Positions 1 through 9,280 are shown, counted from the stretch's first letter. The stretch is DNA of 64,000 nt from 4572-13 sp964594065 (GCA_964594065.1 CAZQKX010000009.1:13448-77447); one strand, 5' to 3'. Numbers and translations: made by a program. Notes: generated by a model not told the origin, from the sequence alone.

Positions 1-844
1 ATAACGACTCCAAGGGCAGATTATGGCAAAACACTGTATAGTATCCCTGGGCGTCGTTGTTGGTGTCGATTTTTTCAATAATCGGCTTTTGAGCGGTCGC
101 AAGTAAACCTGAGACTCCCGAAGAAGCAGCTTGTAATGACTGCTGCTCGGTCAATTTTTCAAAGAAATCTGATTTGTTTGATGTTAACGTCAACTCCTTG
201 CCGGTGTCACTGTTATTGTCTATTGATAAAACATGATGGCTAAATGAGTTAAGGGCAAGAAGGTTACAGTTGGTCTTAAGCTCGGCAGTGTCGATCGCCT
301 CGTATTGTACAAAATCGATTAAATTGAACGCGGTAGATGCGAGCCGAAATGCTTCGAGATGATATCCGCTTTTATGGTTGACGGCAGCTAAATTATAATA
401 AGCATTTGCCGCAATGAGAGGAGATTGGCTTCGGCACAATTCGGTCAGGACCTGATAGACTCTTTCAGGTTCCATTTCACTAAAGTCTTTCATAACTGAA
501 AAATGCTTGAATAAATCGTCACTAATGGAGGATTCTTTGTTTTCGGGTTTCTTTTTGGGTGTCAGCGGAGGACTATGTTCCTGCTGCTGCAGTGCCGTAA
601 CAGGGGCTTTGACAATCCTTTGTTGGTGATTTTCTACTGTAGCGGCTCCGGCTGTGCGTACCTTGTTGTTTCCTGAGCGAATAAACGAAGATGCGATCAG
701 TCCAAGAGAGATCAAGGAAATAGAGACCAGCAGAATCTTTTGTAATTTCGTATACCGTTTCGTGCGGTATGGCTTGATTCCGAACGATTCAACAGATCGG
801 TTTTCTATCAGAAACGGATTTTTCTTTGTTTTTTTTGCCATCAT
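1..844 (-). CDS. Membrane-anchored protein of unknown function (C-terminus beyond left edge)
   Basis: The frame stays open from an ATG at 844 down to base 1, giving at least 281 codons with no stop, so the C-terminus is missing. The first ~30 residues are rich in Lys/Arg, one hydrophobic segment follows at about residues 34-53, and a Gln/Pro/Lys-rich linker comes next. The remainder looks alpha-helical, with an NAYYNLAAV stretch resembling a single TPR-like helix pair. This predicts a single-pass protein with a large periplasmic part. I do not recognise the family. There is no clear Shine-Dalgarno site, and the second codon is also ATG. A strong sigma-54 promoter about 70 bases upstream ties it to the flagellar regulon, so a role in motility or its surroundings is inferred. 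Confidence 0.7.
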   Translation of the reverse strand, partial: MMAKKTKKNPFLIENRSVESFGIKPYRTKRYTKLQKILLVSISLISLGLIASSFIRSGNNKVRTAGAATVENHQQRIVKAPVTALQQQEHSPPLTPKKKPENKESSISDDLFKHFSVMKDFSEMEPERVYQVLTELCRSQSPLIAANAYYNLAAVNHKSGYHLEAFRLASTAFNLIDFVQYEAIDTAELKTNCNLLALNSFSHHVLSIDNNSDTGKELTLTSNKSDFFEKLTEQQSLQAASSGVSGLLATAQKPIIEKIDTNNDAQGYYTVFCHNLPLESL

Positions 845-1149
845 TAATCTGTAATTAATTATGTGTGACCCTCAATAGCAATGGTAGCGACAGAGTCGAC
901 ACGAAACCGTTAACCTTACAGTGGTGCAAAAAATATGCCAAATAACACCCCGTGAGTTGCCAATGCTTAAAATGTAGATTTGCTCATCAAAAAACAGGTT
1001 TTATTGTAATAATTTCTGCTTAAAAACGTGTACAGCCTGTCTTAAAACTAAACAGGATGCTTATGATATAAACGCTTTTTTGATGACAAAAGCGCATTTT
1101 GAGATGGTAAAACCGGGGGTTTTGTGGATTTCAGTATTCGTTTGAACTG
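845..1149. other. Intergenic stretch with the sigma-54 promoter of the left-edge gene
   Basis: This gap lies between two leftward genes. Apart from the -24/-12 promoter described separately, the half next to the activator gene is AT-rich and holds no convincing ORF or terminator. Confidence 0.6.
925..941 (-). promoter_or_regulatory. Sigma-54 (-24/-12) promoter of the left-edge gene
   Basis: The minus strand reads TTGGCATATTTTTTGCAC. GG and GC are exactly 12 bases apart, as in the TGGCAC-N5-TTGC consensus, with 13 or more matching positions. The predicted start is near base 914, about 70 bases before the ATG at 844. The same GG-N10-GC geometry occurs at the flgD, flgB and fliK promoters. Confidence 0.8.
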
Positions 1150-2544
1150 TTATGCCGGCAGCAGAACTTCCTGCTCCCTGGGAATAATATTGTATTGTTT
1201 GACTTTAGAGTATAGCGTTGCCCGTGTAATTCCCAGTGCTTCGGCGGCAAGTGTTTTTTGCCATCGTGTCTGTTCCAGGGCTTTTGCGATCAATTCCTTC
1301 TCAGCATTCGCAAGTGATAGATTTTTAAGCGTGTTTAACCTTGGCATTTCATCGCTGTCGTTGAGTTCCTCATCGATATCCGGACACAGAACAATACTGC
1401 TGGAACCGATTTTCACGGCGGTTTCCAGTAAAATTGCCCGGTCAATCGTATTTTTTAATTCTCTGACGTTTCCCGGCCAGTTGTGATTCGTGAGGGCATT
1501 GATTGCCATTTTAGTAAACGCTTCGATTTTAGCAGACTTTTCAGGAAAGATCGCTGATGTTTGCAGGAAATAGTCCGCCAGCAGTTCAATGTCACCCCGG
1601 CGTCTTGGGTGACTTAAAGAAGCCAGAGTGATCGGGCAGATATTCAAACGATAATAGAGATCCTGCCGGAATTTCTTTTCCCGGACTTCTTTCATGAGAT
1701 CCCGGTTGCTTGCGGCAACAATTGTTACTTTGCATTCAACGTCTTCTGTGCCGCCGACACGCCGAAATGTCTTTTCCTGTAAAAGGCGAAGCAGCTTAGC
1801 CTGCAGATCGATCGCCATTTCACTGATTTCGTCCAGAAAGATGGTTCCCCCGTCGGCCAGTTCCAGCAGGCCGGTTTTTGTTTTTTCGGCACCGGTAAAA
1901 GCGCCTTTAACATGTCCGAAGAGTTCGCTTTCCAGTAATGTCGCATTGAGAGCGGCACAATTGATCGCTACAAAAGGTTGATTTGGATGACGGATGGCAT
2001 GTATGGCTTTTGCGGCTAACTCCTTTCCTGTGCCGGTTTTTCCAATGATCAACACGGGGTCGCAATTACTTGCTGCGACCAGGTCGATCATTTTAAGTGT
2101 ATCGGCCATTGCCGGGCTTTTGCCTGCTAAACCGACCTGTTCAGCAATAGGGCTTAGAAACCAATCCGGGGTGCTGTCTGTGTTTTTATGATATTCAGCC
2201 GCGACGGATTTGATAAAATGCTCCGGTTTTTTTTGGAACTCGTTATAGTTGATATAAGCCTGTACCCCCAAATCACCATACAGTTTCGTTGCATCGTCGC
2301 TTTCATTGGGACCGATAACAATGATGAAGGTGTTGGCTAAGTGAGTGTTGGATGTGACAATAAAGTCCCGAATGCGTTCGGGACCGAAGGTGCTGTCAAA
2401 AACGATCAGGTCCGGATTTTCAGTTCGAACGATATCATATAGCTCATTGGGATCGTCGGCAACACGAACGGTATTACATAGCGGCTGAAGCAAACTATGC
2501 ACCCCGTGGTCTTTGCATACTGCTACAATGTTGTCAAGAATCAT
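1150..2544 (-). CDS. Sigma-54 transcriptional activator with degenerate receiver domain (flagellar-type)
   Basis: This is an enhancer-binding protein of the NtrC/FlrC/FleQ type, 464 residues. The N-terminal ~120 residues have a receiver-like pattern with Asp50 at the phosphoacceptor position. The N-terminal acidic pair, the Ser/Thr after beta-4 and the conserved Lys are not evident, so phosphorylation is doubtful. The AAA+ domain has Walker A GKTGTGKE (168-175), the sigma-54-contacting GAFTGA loop (214-219) and Walker B with D238-E239. The C-terminus is a Fis-type helix-turn-helix (about 430-452). It sits directly beside the flagellar operons and four sigma-54 promoters, so it is probably the master activator of hook-basal body genes. 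Its own promoter was not identified. Confidence 0.92.
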   Translation of the reverse strand: MILDNIVAVCKDHGVHSLLQPLCNTVRVADDPNELYDIVRTENPDLIVFDSTFGPERIRDFIVTSNTHLANTFIIVIGPNESDDATKLYGDLGVQAYINYNEFQKKPEHFIKSVAAEYHKNTDSTPDWFLSPIAEQVGLAGKSPAMADTLKMIDLVAASNCDPVLIIGKTGTGKELAAKAIHAIRHPNQPFVAINCAALNATLLESELFGHVKGAFTGAEKTKTGLLELADGGTIFLDEISEMAIDLQAKLLRLLQEKTFRRVGGTEDVECKVTIVAASNRDLMKEVREKKFRQDLYYRLNICPITLASLSHPRRRGDIELLADYFLQTSAIFPEKSAKIEAFTKMAINALTNHNWPGNVRELKNTIDRAILLETAVKIGSSSIVLCPDIDEELNDSDEMPRLNTLKNLSLANAEKELIAKALEQTRWQKTLAAEALGITRATLYSKVKQYNIIPREQEVLLPA

Positions 2545-3181
2545 GTGTTGCCTTAGTTTAGTTTAATCAATCCGTTGATCATACTACTGCAGGAAAACCT
2601 CTGTTTTCTATGTCACCCTCTTGGTACTTAGTTCTCCTGTTCCAGCGTTAACGTCCTATATATCCCCGTATATCGCCACAATCTCAAGACTTACATTAAT
2701 TTTTTATCAGAATAGAAATATTTTACTAAAGTAATTTTTGTTTCAGTCGGGGGGTGCAGATCAGTGTAATTATCAGTTTTCTTCGTGTCAGTATTTTCTT
2801 TATTTTCAATACACTTTAAGCTGTCGCGAATGTCCGATAATTAATAATGAATATCGATGTAAGTAAGGATTTCTTCAGACATCGAGTTCCTCTGGGACAA
2901 GGATCGAAAAAACTCAAAGCTTTACCCAAGCACATATTATTGCCGCAGTCATCTTATTAATTTGAAGGATACAATTGTTTCCGGTTGTAGGAATATTTGT
3001 TCGGATGACTGAGTTTTTTACACTACGATAAGAAGTTGAAGCATCAGCCAAGGAGGACGTAACTCTTACTATGTAAATGACTTAAGGTGTATTCTGGAGG
3101 TTTTGGTTCGCCGTTGGTACGGGATTTGCAAATAATCTTTAAGCCAAAGTTTCGTTTAAATTTTATTGATAGGGAAAAATT
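2545..3181. other. Long intergenic region between the sigma-54 activator and flgD
   Basis: This stretch separates the divergent activator and flgD genes. It contains the flgD sigma-54 promoter near its right end. The remaining ~560 bases are AT-rich and may hold upstream activator-binding sites. I found no convincing gene. A Shine-Dalgarno-like AAGGAGG at about 3050 is followed by an ATG-TAA dead end. Confidence 0.6.
3114..3130 (+). promoter_or_regulatory. Sigma-54 (-24/-12) promoter of the flgD-fliD operon
   Basis: The sequence TTGGTACGGGATTTGCA has GG at 3116-3117 and GC at 3128-3129, the exact sigma-54 spacing. The predicted transcription start is near 3141, giving a leader of about 40 bases before the flgD ATG. 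It heads a rightward run of 15 closely packed genes. Confidence 0.85.
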
Positions 3182-3586
3182 ATGGCAGGTGATGTTCTCG
3201 CGACCAGTGCAAGTGAACTTCAGATGGATTTCATGAATCTGTTGCTTGCACAACTGAAAAACCAGGATCCATTGAATCCAATGGATAACAATCAGATGAC
3301 AACGCAATTGGCTCAGCTGTCTGAATTGAGCCAACTCGAATCGGCAAATCTAAAACTTGATGGGATCAATCAGAATTTTGAGGACGTTTTGTCAAGTGTG
3401 CAGCGCAGTTATGCTGAATCGTTGATCGGCAAGACTGTTTCCTTCTATAACGCCAACGAAGAGCAGGCATCGGAAGTTATGAGCGGAACGGTTGAAAGCG
3501 TTGCTTTAAATAGTGATTCAAACGAGTATTGGTTGGTAATCGGAGAGTATGCCATTTCAACCGATGCCGTTTTGATAGTTGAGTAG
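3182..3586 (+). CDS. flgD: Flagellar hook assembly scaffold FlgD
   Basis: FlgD caps the growing hook and lets FlgE polymerise. The 134-residue protein has the typical start, with LLLAQLKNQDPLNPMDN near residues 20-36, followed by a Gln-rich TTQLAQLSELSQLE segment, the FlgD N-terminal signature. It is short: the usual C-terminal TUDOR/FnIII region is mostly absent, though a small beta-rich tail (LIGKTVSFYN onward) remains. It opens the rightward operon, and flgE follows after 24 bases. Confidence 0.93.
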   Translation: MAGDVLATSASELQMDFMNLLLAQLKNQDPLNPMDNNQMTTQLAQLSELSQLESANLKLDGINQNFEDVLSSVQRSYAESLIGKTVSFYNANEEQASEVMSGTVESVALNSDSNEYWLVIGEYAISTDAVLIVE

Positions 3587-3610
3587 CATTTAAATTGTAG
3601 GAGAATAAAA

Positions 3611-5305
3611 ATGAGTGTATTGAATACGGCCGTTAGCGGGATGAATGCTTATCAGAAGATGCTGGATGTTGTTGGTAATAATCTTGCCAATGTAAATTCA
3701 ACTTCGTATAAAGCCAGCTCGGTCACTTTTTCTGAATTGCTTGGTGAGACGATCAAAAAGGCCTCAGAGCCCACGGCAAGTATTGGGGGGACAAATCCCC
3801 AGCGAATTGGCAGTGGTGTGGAAATTGCCGGCGTGACGACGAATCTGACCCAGGGCAATATTCTAAGTACAGGCAACGCCATGGATATGGCTATTGAAGG
3901 GGCAGGTTATTTTGTCTTAAATGACGGCATAAAAGATATTTACACACGGGCCGGAAGATTTTCGGTAGATTCCGGCTTAATGCTGATCGATTCGACGACG
4001 GGATATCGTGTTCAGCGAACAGGTACGCTTGGCGAAGATGATGGATTCCAGATTTCCGGGGATCAGGACATACGGGTTCCCTATGGAACGGCGATGCCGG
4101 CCAGTGCGACATCGGTCATTACGATTTCCGGCAATCTTGGTGCAGACACATCTCTGGGGACTCCTCAGGCGCAAACACTGGTCTCAAACATGACCTTTGA
4201 AATGAATGGTACATTGGCCGGGCTGACGACCGAACTTGATCAATTGGATCAATTTTCCGGTGGAAGCGCAGCGGATGGACAAATGGATGCTAATCCTGCC
4301 GTAGATTCCGGCCAAGTCATAATTTCCGGCACAAACAAAGACGGCTCGGCATTGAGTGCCGGACTGACATTTGGCGTGACAGCCGGAACCACGATTGGTG
4401 ATTTTATCGATCACTTAAATAATAACGTGCTGACGGATTCAACCGCTACGCTGGTGAATGGTAAAGTCAGGATCGTCGATAATGACACGGGATACAGTTA
4501 CTCAGATATACAGTTTGAGTATCAGACAGTTGCCGGTGCCGGCGATCTTCAATTGCCGAATTATTTTGAATATGAAAGAGTTGGCGGAGTTGAAACCGGC
4601 AATGTCAGTATCACGGTTTACGATTCATTAGGTGGAGCTCATATGCTTTCCGGTACATTTGTACCGACGTCGGTAGATAACACATGGGATTTAGTGGTGA
4701 CAGCAATAGACGGTGATGTCGAAACCTTAAACAAAAGGCGTATTGAAGGGATCGAATTTAATGAAAATGACGGTGCGTTTCTTGATTTGACCGACTCTAC
4801 AGGAACCTTTTCCGTCTCGTTCTCCAATTCTCCCGCCACTGAACAGCTTATTGGTGTTAACTTTGGAACAATAGGTCAATTTGACGGATTAACACAGTTT
4901 AAAGGGGACTCCACAGCCGTTGCCCGGGAACAGGACGGCTACAGTGCCGGGCAGTTAACATCGGTTTCGGTAAACAACGAAGGCGTTATTAACGGATTGT
5001 TCTCAAACGGTGTTAAAATGGAGATCGCTCAGCTCGAAATCGGACTCTTCCAAAACCCCGCGGGTCTGGAGAATGTTGGCGGCGGCTATTTCATGGGGAC
5101 GGTAAACTCCGGAGAAGTGATCTCGACGATCGGTACGGTAGGCGGGGCCGGCGTGATCCATGGAGGTTCACTGGAAAGCTCCAATGCTGATACGGCGACC
5201 GAAATGGTGAATTTAATTACGGCACAAAATGGTTTCCAGGTCAATGCCAGAACGATTCAGGTCGCGAATGAAATTATGAAAGAACTGACGAATCTAATTC
5301 GTTAA
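3611..5305 (+). CDS. flgE: Flagellar hook protein FlgE
   Basis: FlgE is the structural subunit of the hook. At 564 residues it is longer than enterobacterial FlgE (about 400). The N-terminus has the axial-protein rod motif (NNLANVNSTSYKAS, about residues 23-36) and the C-terminus has the matching heptad helix ending in NGFQVNARTIQVANEI. A central insert, about residues 205-310, begins with DQFSGG and an ISGT motif and resembles a module in FliD of the same operon. A GGAG Shine-Dalgarno lies just upstream. Confidence 0.95.
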   Translation: MSVLNTAVSGMNAYQKMLDVVGNNLANVNSTSYKASSVTFSELLGETIKKASEPTASIGGTNPQRIGSGVEIAGVTTNLTQGNILSTGNAMDMAIEGAGYFVLNDGIKDIYTRAGRFSVDSGLMLIDSTTGYRVQRTGTLGEDDGFQISGDQDIRVPYGTAMPASATSVITISGNLGADTSLGTPQAQTLVSNMTFEMNGTLAGLTTELDQLDQFSGGSAADGQMDANPAVDSGQVIISGTNKDGSALSAGLTFGVTAGTTIGDFIDHLNNNVLTDSTATLVNGKVRIVDNDTGYSYSDIQFEYQTVAGAGDLQLPNYFEYERVGGVETGNVSITVYDSLGGAHMLSGTFVPTSVDNTWDLVVTAIDGDVETLNKRRIEGIEFNENDGAFLDLTDSTGTFSVSFSNSPATEQLIGVNFGTIGQFDGLTQFKGDSTAVAREQDGYSAGQLTSVSVNNEGVINGLFSNGVKMEIAQLEIGLFQNPAGLENVGGGYFMGTVNSGEVISTIGTVGGAGVIHGGSLESSNADTATEMVNLITAQNGFQVNARTIQVANEIMKELTNLIR

Positions 5306-5322
5306 TCTATGACGGGTCAAGG

Positions 5323-6708
5323 ATGACTGTACTGCCGATACATCAAATAATAGCACTGACGCCCATGCAGCGGTTGCGGAGCGCGGGACAATTTGAGTCC
5401 AGCCCTGTTTTTGTTATGTGGTTTTTTGGGCTTGCAGGTGTTTTTCTGGTTGCTTTGTTAATCGTCTTCATGTGTCTGCGTTACCGATTGTATGCTTCTG
5501 TTAAGATCAACCCGAGAAAAAAACAGATGTTCTTTGATCTGGCTCGAAAAGCCGGTTTGAGCAAAAAAGAATCCGCTTATTTATTCCGAATGGCCGAATT
5601 ATTGTGCTTAAGCGATCCTGAGGATATTTTCGAATCGCCAGGGGGCTTTATTGAAATGGCGGCTTATTTATGGGAGGAATGTCTGCACAAACAGGGAGAA
5701 CAAGCCGCCGAGGCATTAGAGATCGAATTGTTATGCCTTAAGCAAAAACTGCAATTTAACGCTTACGTAGAATCGCCCAGCAGCCGTTTCAGCAGCAGAC
5801 AGATCCCTGTTGGCGAGGAGATTACGGTTATCCGCCCGTTATATGGGCGCCTCTATGAATCGGTGGCTACCGTGATCGATAATACGGATGCGGGGCTGCA
5901 GGTCGTTATGACAATAGAAGCGGAGATATCGTTCGGCCAGATTTGGCAGGTTCAGGTTCCCCTGGGAGGGGGAACGTGGGAATTCGAATCGACGGCGGTC
6001 AGTTACGATGGGACGGCTTTGGTGTTGGCTCATAGTGAAAACATACGGTTTATGCGCCGTCGAAGCTTTGTTCGTGTTACGGTGGACCGCAATGCCTACA
6101 TCGCGACGTTTCCCTTTTCCTGTACGGTGAATGATGAGGGAGAAAATTCACCGTTTTCAAGTTTTTCAGAATCGCAAGAACCGGCGTCCACGGAAAATCT
6201 TGTTTTGCACCCGGCGAGATTGCGGCAGATTGCGGGTCCATCGCTGGTTCTTGAGGCGCAGGTGTCGCTTGAAATAGGTGACCGCGTACTTGTGATTTTC
6301 AACCTGGACGATAACGAAAACAAACAGGCTTCATTCCGGCGCCAGATGTCGATGAAATCTTATGAAAAGATCATTCGTGATATAGGAGTGATAAAAAAAG
6401 TCCAGTCGAGCAAAGAAGGCGTTACGGCGCATATCGATCTTGTCAAACTGAGCAACCATGAGTTAAATGAACTTGTGTGTGCAACCTGTGAGGCGTCCAA
6501 ATTGACCGAGGAGGTTGCTGCTGCAAGCCAGGTACCCGCAGGTGAGATTACCGCCGTCAATGAAGTCCCTGTCGATGAGGTTACCGCTGAAAATGAGGAA
6601 ATCGCAGATGAGAACGCGGCCGAAAATGAAACGCCTGTCGATGAGGTTGCTGAAGATTCTACGGATGCCGAACTAACTGAAGAACCTGTTTTGTCGAGGG
6701 GTGATTAA
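5323..6708 (+). CDS. Membrane-anchored PilZ-like (YcgR-type) protein in the hook operon
   Basis: The 461-residue protein has one transmembrane segment (about 29-51), a helical cytoplasmic part, then a beta-rich YcgR-N-like domain (about 165-240). This leads into a PilZ-like domain whose RRRSFVR element (245-251) fits the c-di-GMP-binding RxxxR motif. The second PilZ motif (D/NxSxxG) is not recognisable. The last ~70 residues are acidic repeats of VDEVTAEN type. It lies between flgE and flgF, so it may couple c-di-GMP to hook or motor function. That is inference, and c-di-GMP binding is uncertain with one motif missing. Confidence 0.7.
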   Translation: MTVLPIHQIIALTPMQRLRSAGQFESSPVFVMWFFGLAGVFLVALLIVFMCLRYRLYASVKINPRKKQMFFDLARKAGLSKKESAYLFRMAELLCLSDPEDIFESPGGFIEMAAYLWEECLHKQGEQAAEALEIELLCLKQKLQFNAYVESPSSRFSSRQIPVGEEITVIRPLYGRLYESVATVIDNTDAGLQVVMTIEAEISFGQIWQVQVPLGGGTWEFESTAVSYDGTALVLAHSENIRFMRRRSFVRVTVDRNAYIATFPFSCTVNDEGENSPFSSFSESQEPASTENLVLHPARLRQIAGPSLVLEAQVSLEIGDRVLVIFNLDDNENKQASFRRQMSMKSYEKIIRDIGVIKKVQSSKEGVTAHIDLVKLSNHELNELVCATCEASKLTEEVAAASQVPAGEITAVNEVPVDEVTAENEEIADENAAENETPVDEVAEDSTDAELTEEPVLSRGD

Positions 6709-6709
6709 C

Positions 6710-7435
6710 ATGGATATGACATCACAGATCTCAGGAAGTGTCACCGATCTTATGCAGGAGTTCGGGCTAATTACTAATAATCTGGCGAATGTCAATACGG
6801 CCGGGTTTAAACGGTCATGCAATGCGTTTTCGAAAGTCTTTCAGCAAACCTTAGAGAATGGCAATGAGACAGCCGAAAGTGCCGAAATGCTTGGAGGGAT
6901 CGATTTTTCCCAGGGGAATCTGATACATACGGAAAGGCCGCTGGACTTTGCTTTGTGCGGCGAGGGTTTTTGGGTTATCGAAACGCCCGAGGGGCCGCTC
7001 TATACGAGAACGGGTAATTTTCAACTGAATCAAAATGGCCAGATTACAGACGGGCAGGGCAGGATTATTACCGGACAGGGCGGACCGATCAATCTTCCGG
7101 CCAATACTGATTTATCCGAGATCAATGTTTCAGAGCATGGGAATATTTCGATCGACGGCATTTTTATTGACAAGTTTAAGATCGTTGAATTCGGCGCCGA
7201 CCAGAAGCAGCTCCAGCCGTATGGGGCCGGAAGTTTTACGGTCAGTGAGGACATTAAACCGAAAGATGCAGAGAATGTTCTCGTACGCCAGCATTTCCAG
7301 GAAAGCTCGAATGTCCAGATGATCGAAGAGTTGGTGGATATGATCATGGTGACGCGAATGTATGAGGCCAATATGAGCTTTCTGAAAGCCGGCAGTGAAT
7401 TATCCAACAGTCTGATCAGTGTGGCAATGGCATGA
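6710..7435 (+). CDS. flgF: Flagellar proximal rod protein FlgF
   Basis: This rod protein of the FlgF/FlgG family has the N-terminal NNLANVNTAGFKRS motif, the central GEGFWVIETPEG and YTRTGNF motifs, and the C-terminal ESSNVQMIEELVDMI helix. It precedes flgG and is shorter and more divergent than it, which supports FlgF. I chose the ATG two bases after the upstream stop because GAGGGG lies six bases before it. A GTG three codons earlier overlaps the PilZ-like gene. Confidence 0.9.
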   Translation: MDMTSQISGSVTDLMQEFGLITNNLANVNTAGFKRSCNAFSKVFQQTLENGNETAESAEMLGGIDFSQGNLIHTERPLDFALCGEGFWVIETPEGPLYTRTGNFQLNQNGQITDGQGRIITGQGGPINLPANTDLSEINVSEHGNISIDGIFIDKFKIVEFGADQKQLQPYGAGSFTVSEDIKPKDAENVLVRQHFQESSNVQMIEELVDMIMVTRMYEANMSFLKAGSELSNSLISVAMA

Positions 7436-7484
7436 CCGGTTCCTGCACATGTGAAGATGTTAAAGTCAAACAGGAGATAGAATA

Positions 7485-8270
7485 ATGTTAAGAGCGTTTT
7501 CAACCGCAGCGACGGGGATGACAGGCCAGCAGACAATGGTGGATGTTATTTCAAATAATCTGGCGAATATTAACACCACCGGATTTAAGCGAAGTCAGGT
7601 CAATTTTCAGGATTTGCTGTATGTGAAGATGCAGCAGGCCGGTGCAGAAATTTCTGCGGGCGTCAATTCGCCCAGCGGTACTGAAGTGGGCTCCGGTGTC
7701 AAAGCTGCCGGAACGGTTAAGGTGTATACCACGGGTGAATTCCAGAACACGGAACGTCCTCTGGATATTGCGATTGCCGGCGATGGTTTCCTGGAGGTGT
7801 CAATGCCAAATGGCGATCGGCGCTATACGAGAGACGGTTCGCTGCAGATCAATGCAAATGGAACTCTTGTCACGAACACCGGTTACACGATTGAACCGGC
7901 GATCAGCATTCCGGTTGATGCATCGTCAATTACGATTGGCAGAGATGGAAGCGTTAATGTGCTGGATTCGACAGGAAGTTCATCGGTGGTGGGAACCATT
8001 CAGCTTGTAAAATTTGCAAATCCCTCCGGTCTGTCCAGTGAAGGCGGTAATCTGCTGGCCGAAACGGAGGGCAGTGGATCGCCGCAGACAGGTGGCGCCG
8101 GAGAGGATGGCCTTGGTTTTATTGAATCCGGATTTTTGGAAAAATCGAATGTTCAGATGGTTTCTGAGTTGGTTAGCCTGATCACTGCTCAGAGGGCTTA
8201 TGAGATCAATTCAAAGGCGATTCAAGCCGGCGATGATATGCTTAAAACCGCTAATAATATTGTTAGGTAG
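7485..8270 (+). CDS. flgG: Flagellar distal rod protein FlgG
   Basis: FlgG forms the distal rod. The 261-residue length matches the family (about 260). It begins MLRAFSTAATGM, has NNLANINTTGFKRS, the ERPLDIAIAGDGF motif, and ends with the EKSNVQMVSELVSLI and AQRAYEINSKAI helices. A GGAG Shine-Dalgarno site precedes the start. It sits between flgF and flgA. Confidence 0.96.
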   Translation: MLRAFSTAATGMTGQQTMVDVISNNLANINTTGFKRSQVNFQDLLYVKMQQAGAEISAGVNSPSGTEVGSGVKAAGTVKVYTTGEFQNTERPLDIAIAGDGFLEVSMPNGDRRYTRDGSLQINANGTLVTNTGYTIEPAISIPVDASSITIGRDGSVNVLDSTGSSSVVGTIQLVKFANPSGLSSEGGNLLAETEGSGSPQTGGAGEDGLGFIESGFLEKSNVQMVSELVSLITAQRAYEINSKAIQAGDDMLKTANNIVR

Positions 8271-8278
8271 TAACGATC

Positions 8279-9268
8279 ATGAAGAAGCGATGTCGACCAA
8301 ATAAACTGTTTATTGTAATCGTCACAATGAGCGTTTGCGGATTTGTTGTTCATGCATCTCCTGTTGGGCAAGGCACAGTGCAGGTCCATTTGCCTCGAGA
8401 GATCGCTGTTAAGCAAAACCAGGTGACGCTGAATGATATTGCCGTGTTGCTGGGCGATGAGAAATTGATGTCGGACCTCAAGCCGATTATGCTCGGGAAA
8501 ATTACCGTTGCCAGTCAGCAGTTGGTTTTTGAAAAGGAAACGATTCTGGCAAGGCTGGTTTGCAGCGGGATCGATGCGGATCGGCTGAATTTTACCGGTG
8601 CGCAGAAAGTCGTTGTTACTCGGCAGGCCCACAAACTGGCTGCCGGTCGGATTATCGAAGAAGCCAAAGCATTTCTTATTAAAAACCCTCCAGCCGAGGA
8701 TATTTGTTATATTCAGCCGGTTCGGCAAAGCGGCGATTTGGTCCTTGAAGACAAAATTGTTCGGCCGATCATAAAATGTTCTTATCTTGATGGCACTTCC
8801 GCCAATTACGCAAAAATTAAAGTTCAGGTTTTTGACGGACAAATCCCTGTTGCTGACAGTGAGGTTGATTTTCGCCTTAAGTTTGAAACGAAGCGCTCCG
8901 TAGCGACCAATACGATTGAACAGGGCGAAACGATTACACAGGTAAAAGTAAAGACGCTCACAGTGATTGCAGATCATCCGCCCCGGCAGGCCTGGTCAAA
9001 CCCGGTCGGGATGGTTGCCGTCCGGCGACTGGCAAAAGGCGCGCAGATTCGCCCGGGCACAATCCGCTCTGAGGACTTTAAAGTTTCGATAGAACGGAAC
9101 AAAAGTGTTGTGATACGAGCGGAAAAATACGGTTTCATTGTAACCAGTGTGGGTATCGCTCTCCAGAAAGGCAATGAAGGCGATACCATTCGTGTGCGCA
9201 ACATCGATTCAAACAGGATCGTTACAATGAAAATTAATACTGATGGAAGTGTATCCCCAATTTTATAG
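8279..9268 (+). CDS. flgA: Flagellar P-ring chaperone FlgA
   Basis: FlgA is the periplasmic chaperone for P-ring (FlgI) assembly. The 329-residue protein starts with a signal peptide ending near VHA. It carries a C-terminal SAF-type domain (about 205-325) with the LAKGAQIRPG element typical of FlgA. It is longer than enterobacterial FlgA (about 220) because of an extended N-terminal region. It follows flgG after 8 bases and precedes the L- and P-ring genes. Confidence 0.88.
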   Translation: MKKRCRPNKLFIVIVTMSVCGFVVHASPVGQGTVQVHLPREIAVKQNQVTLNDIAVLLGDEKLMSDLKPIMLGKITVASQQLVFEKETILARLVCSGIDADRLNFTGAQKVVVTRQAHKLAAGRIIEEAKAFLIKNPPAEDICYIQPVRQSGDLVLEDKIVRPIIKCSYLDGTSANYAKIKVQVFDGQIPVADSEVDFRLKFETKRSVATNTIEQGETITQVKVKTLTVIADHPPRQAWSNPVGMVAVRRLAKGAQIRPGTIRSEDFKVSIERNKSVVIRAEKYGFIVTSVGIALQKGNEGDTIRVRNIDSNRIVTMKINTDGSVSPIL

Positions 9269-9280
9269 AAAGATAGCACA

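Noticed and set aside
3010..3045. TACGATAA resembling a sigma-28 -10 element upstream of flgD
   Set aside because: The matching -35 element at the 11-base spacing is absent, while a near-perfect sigma-54 promoter lies downstream.
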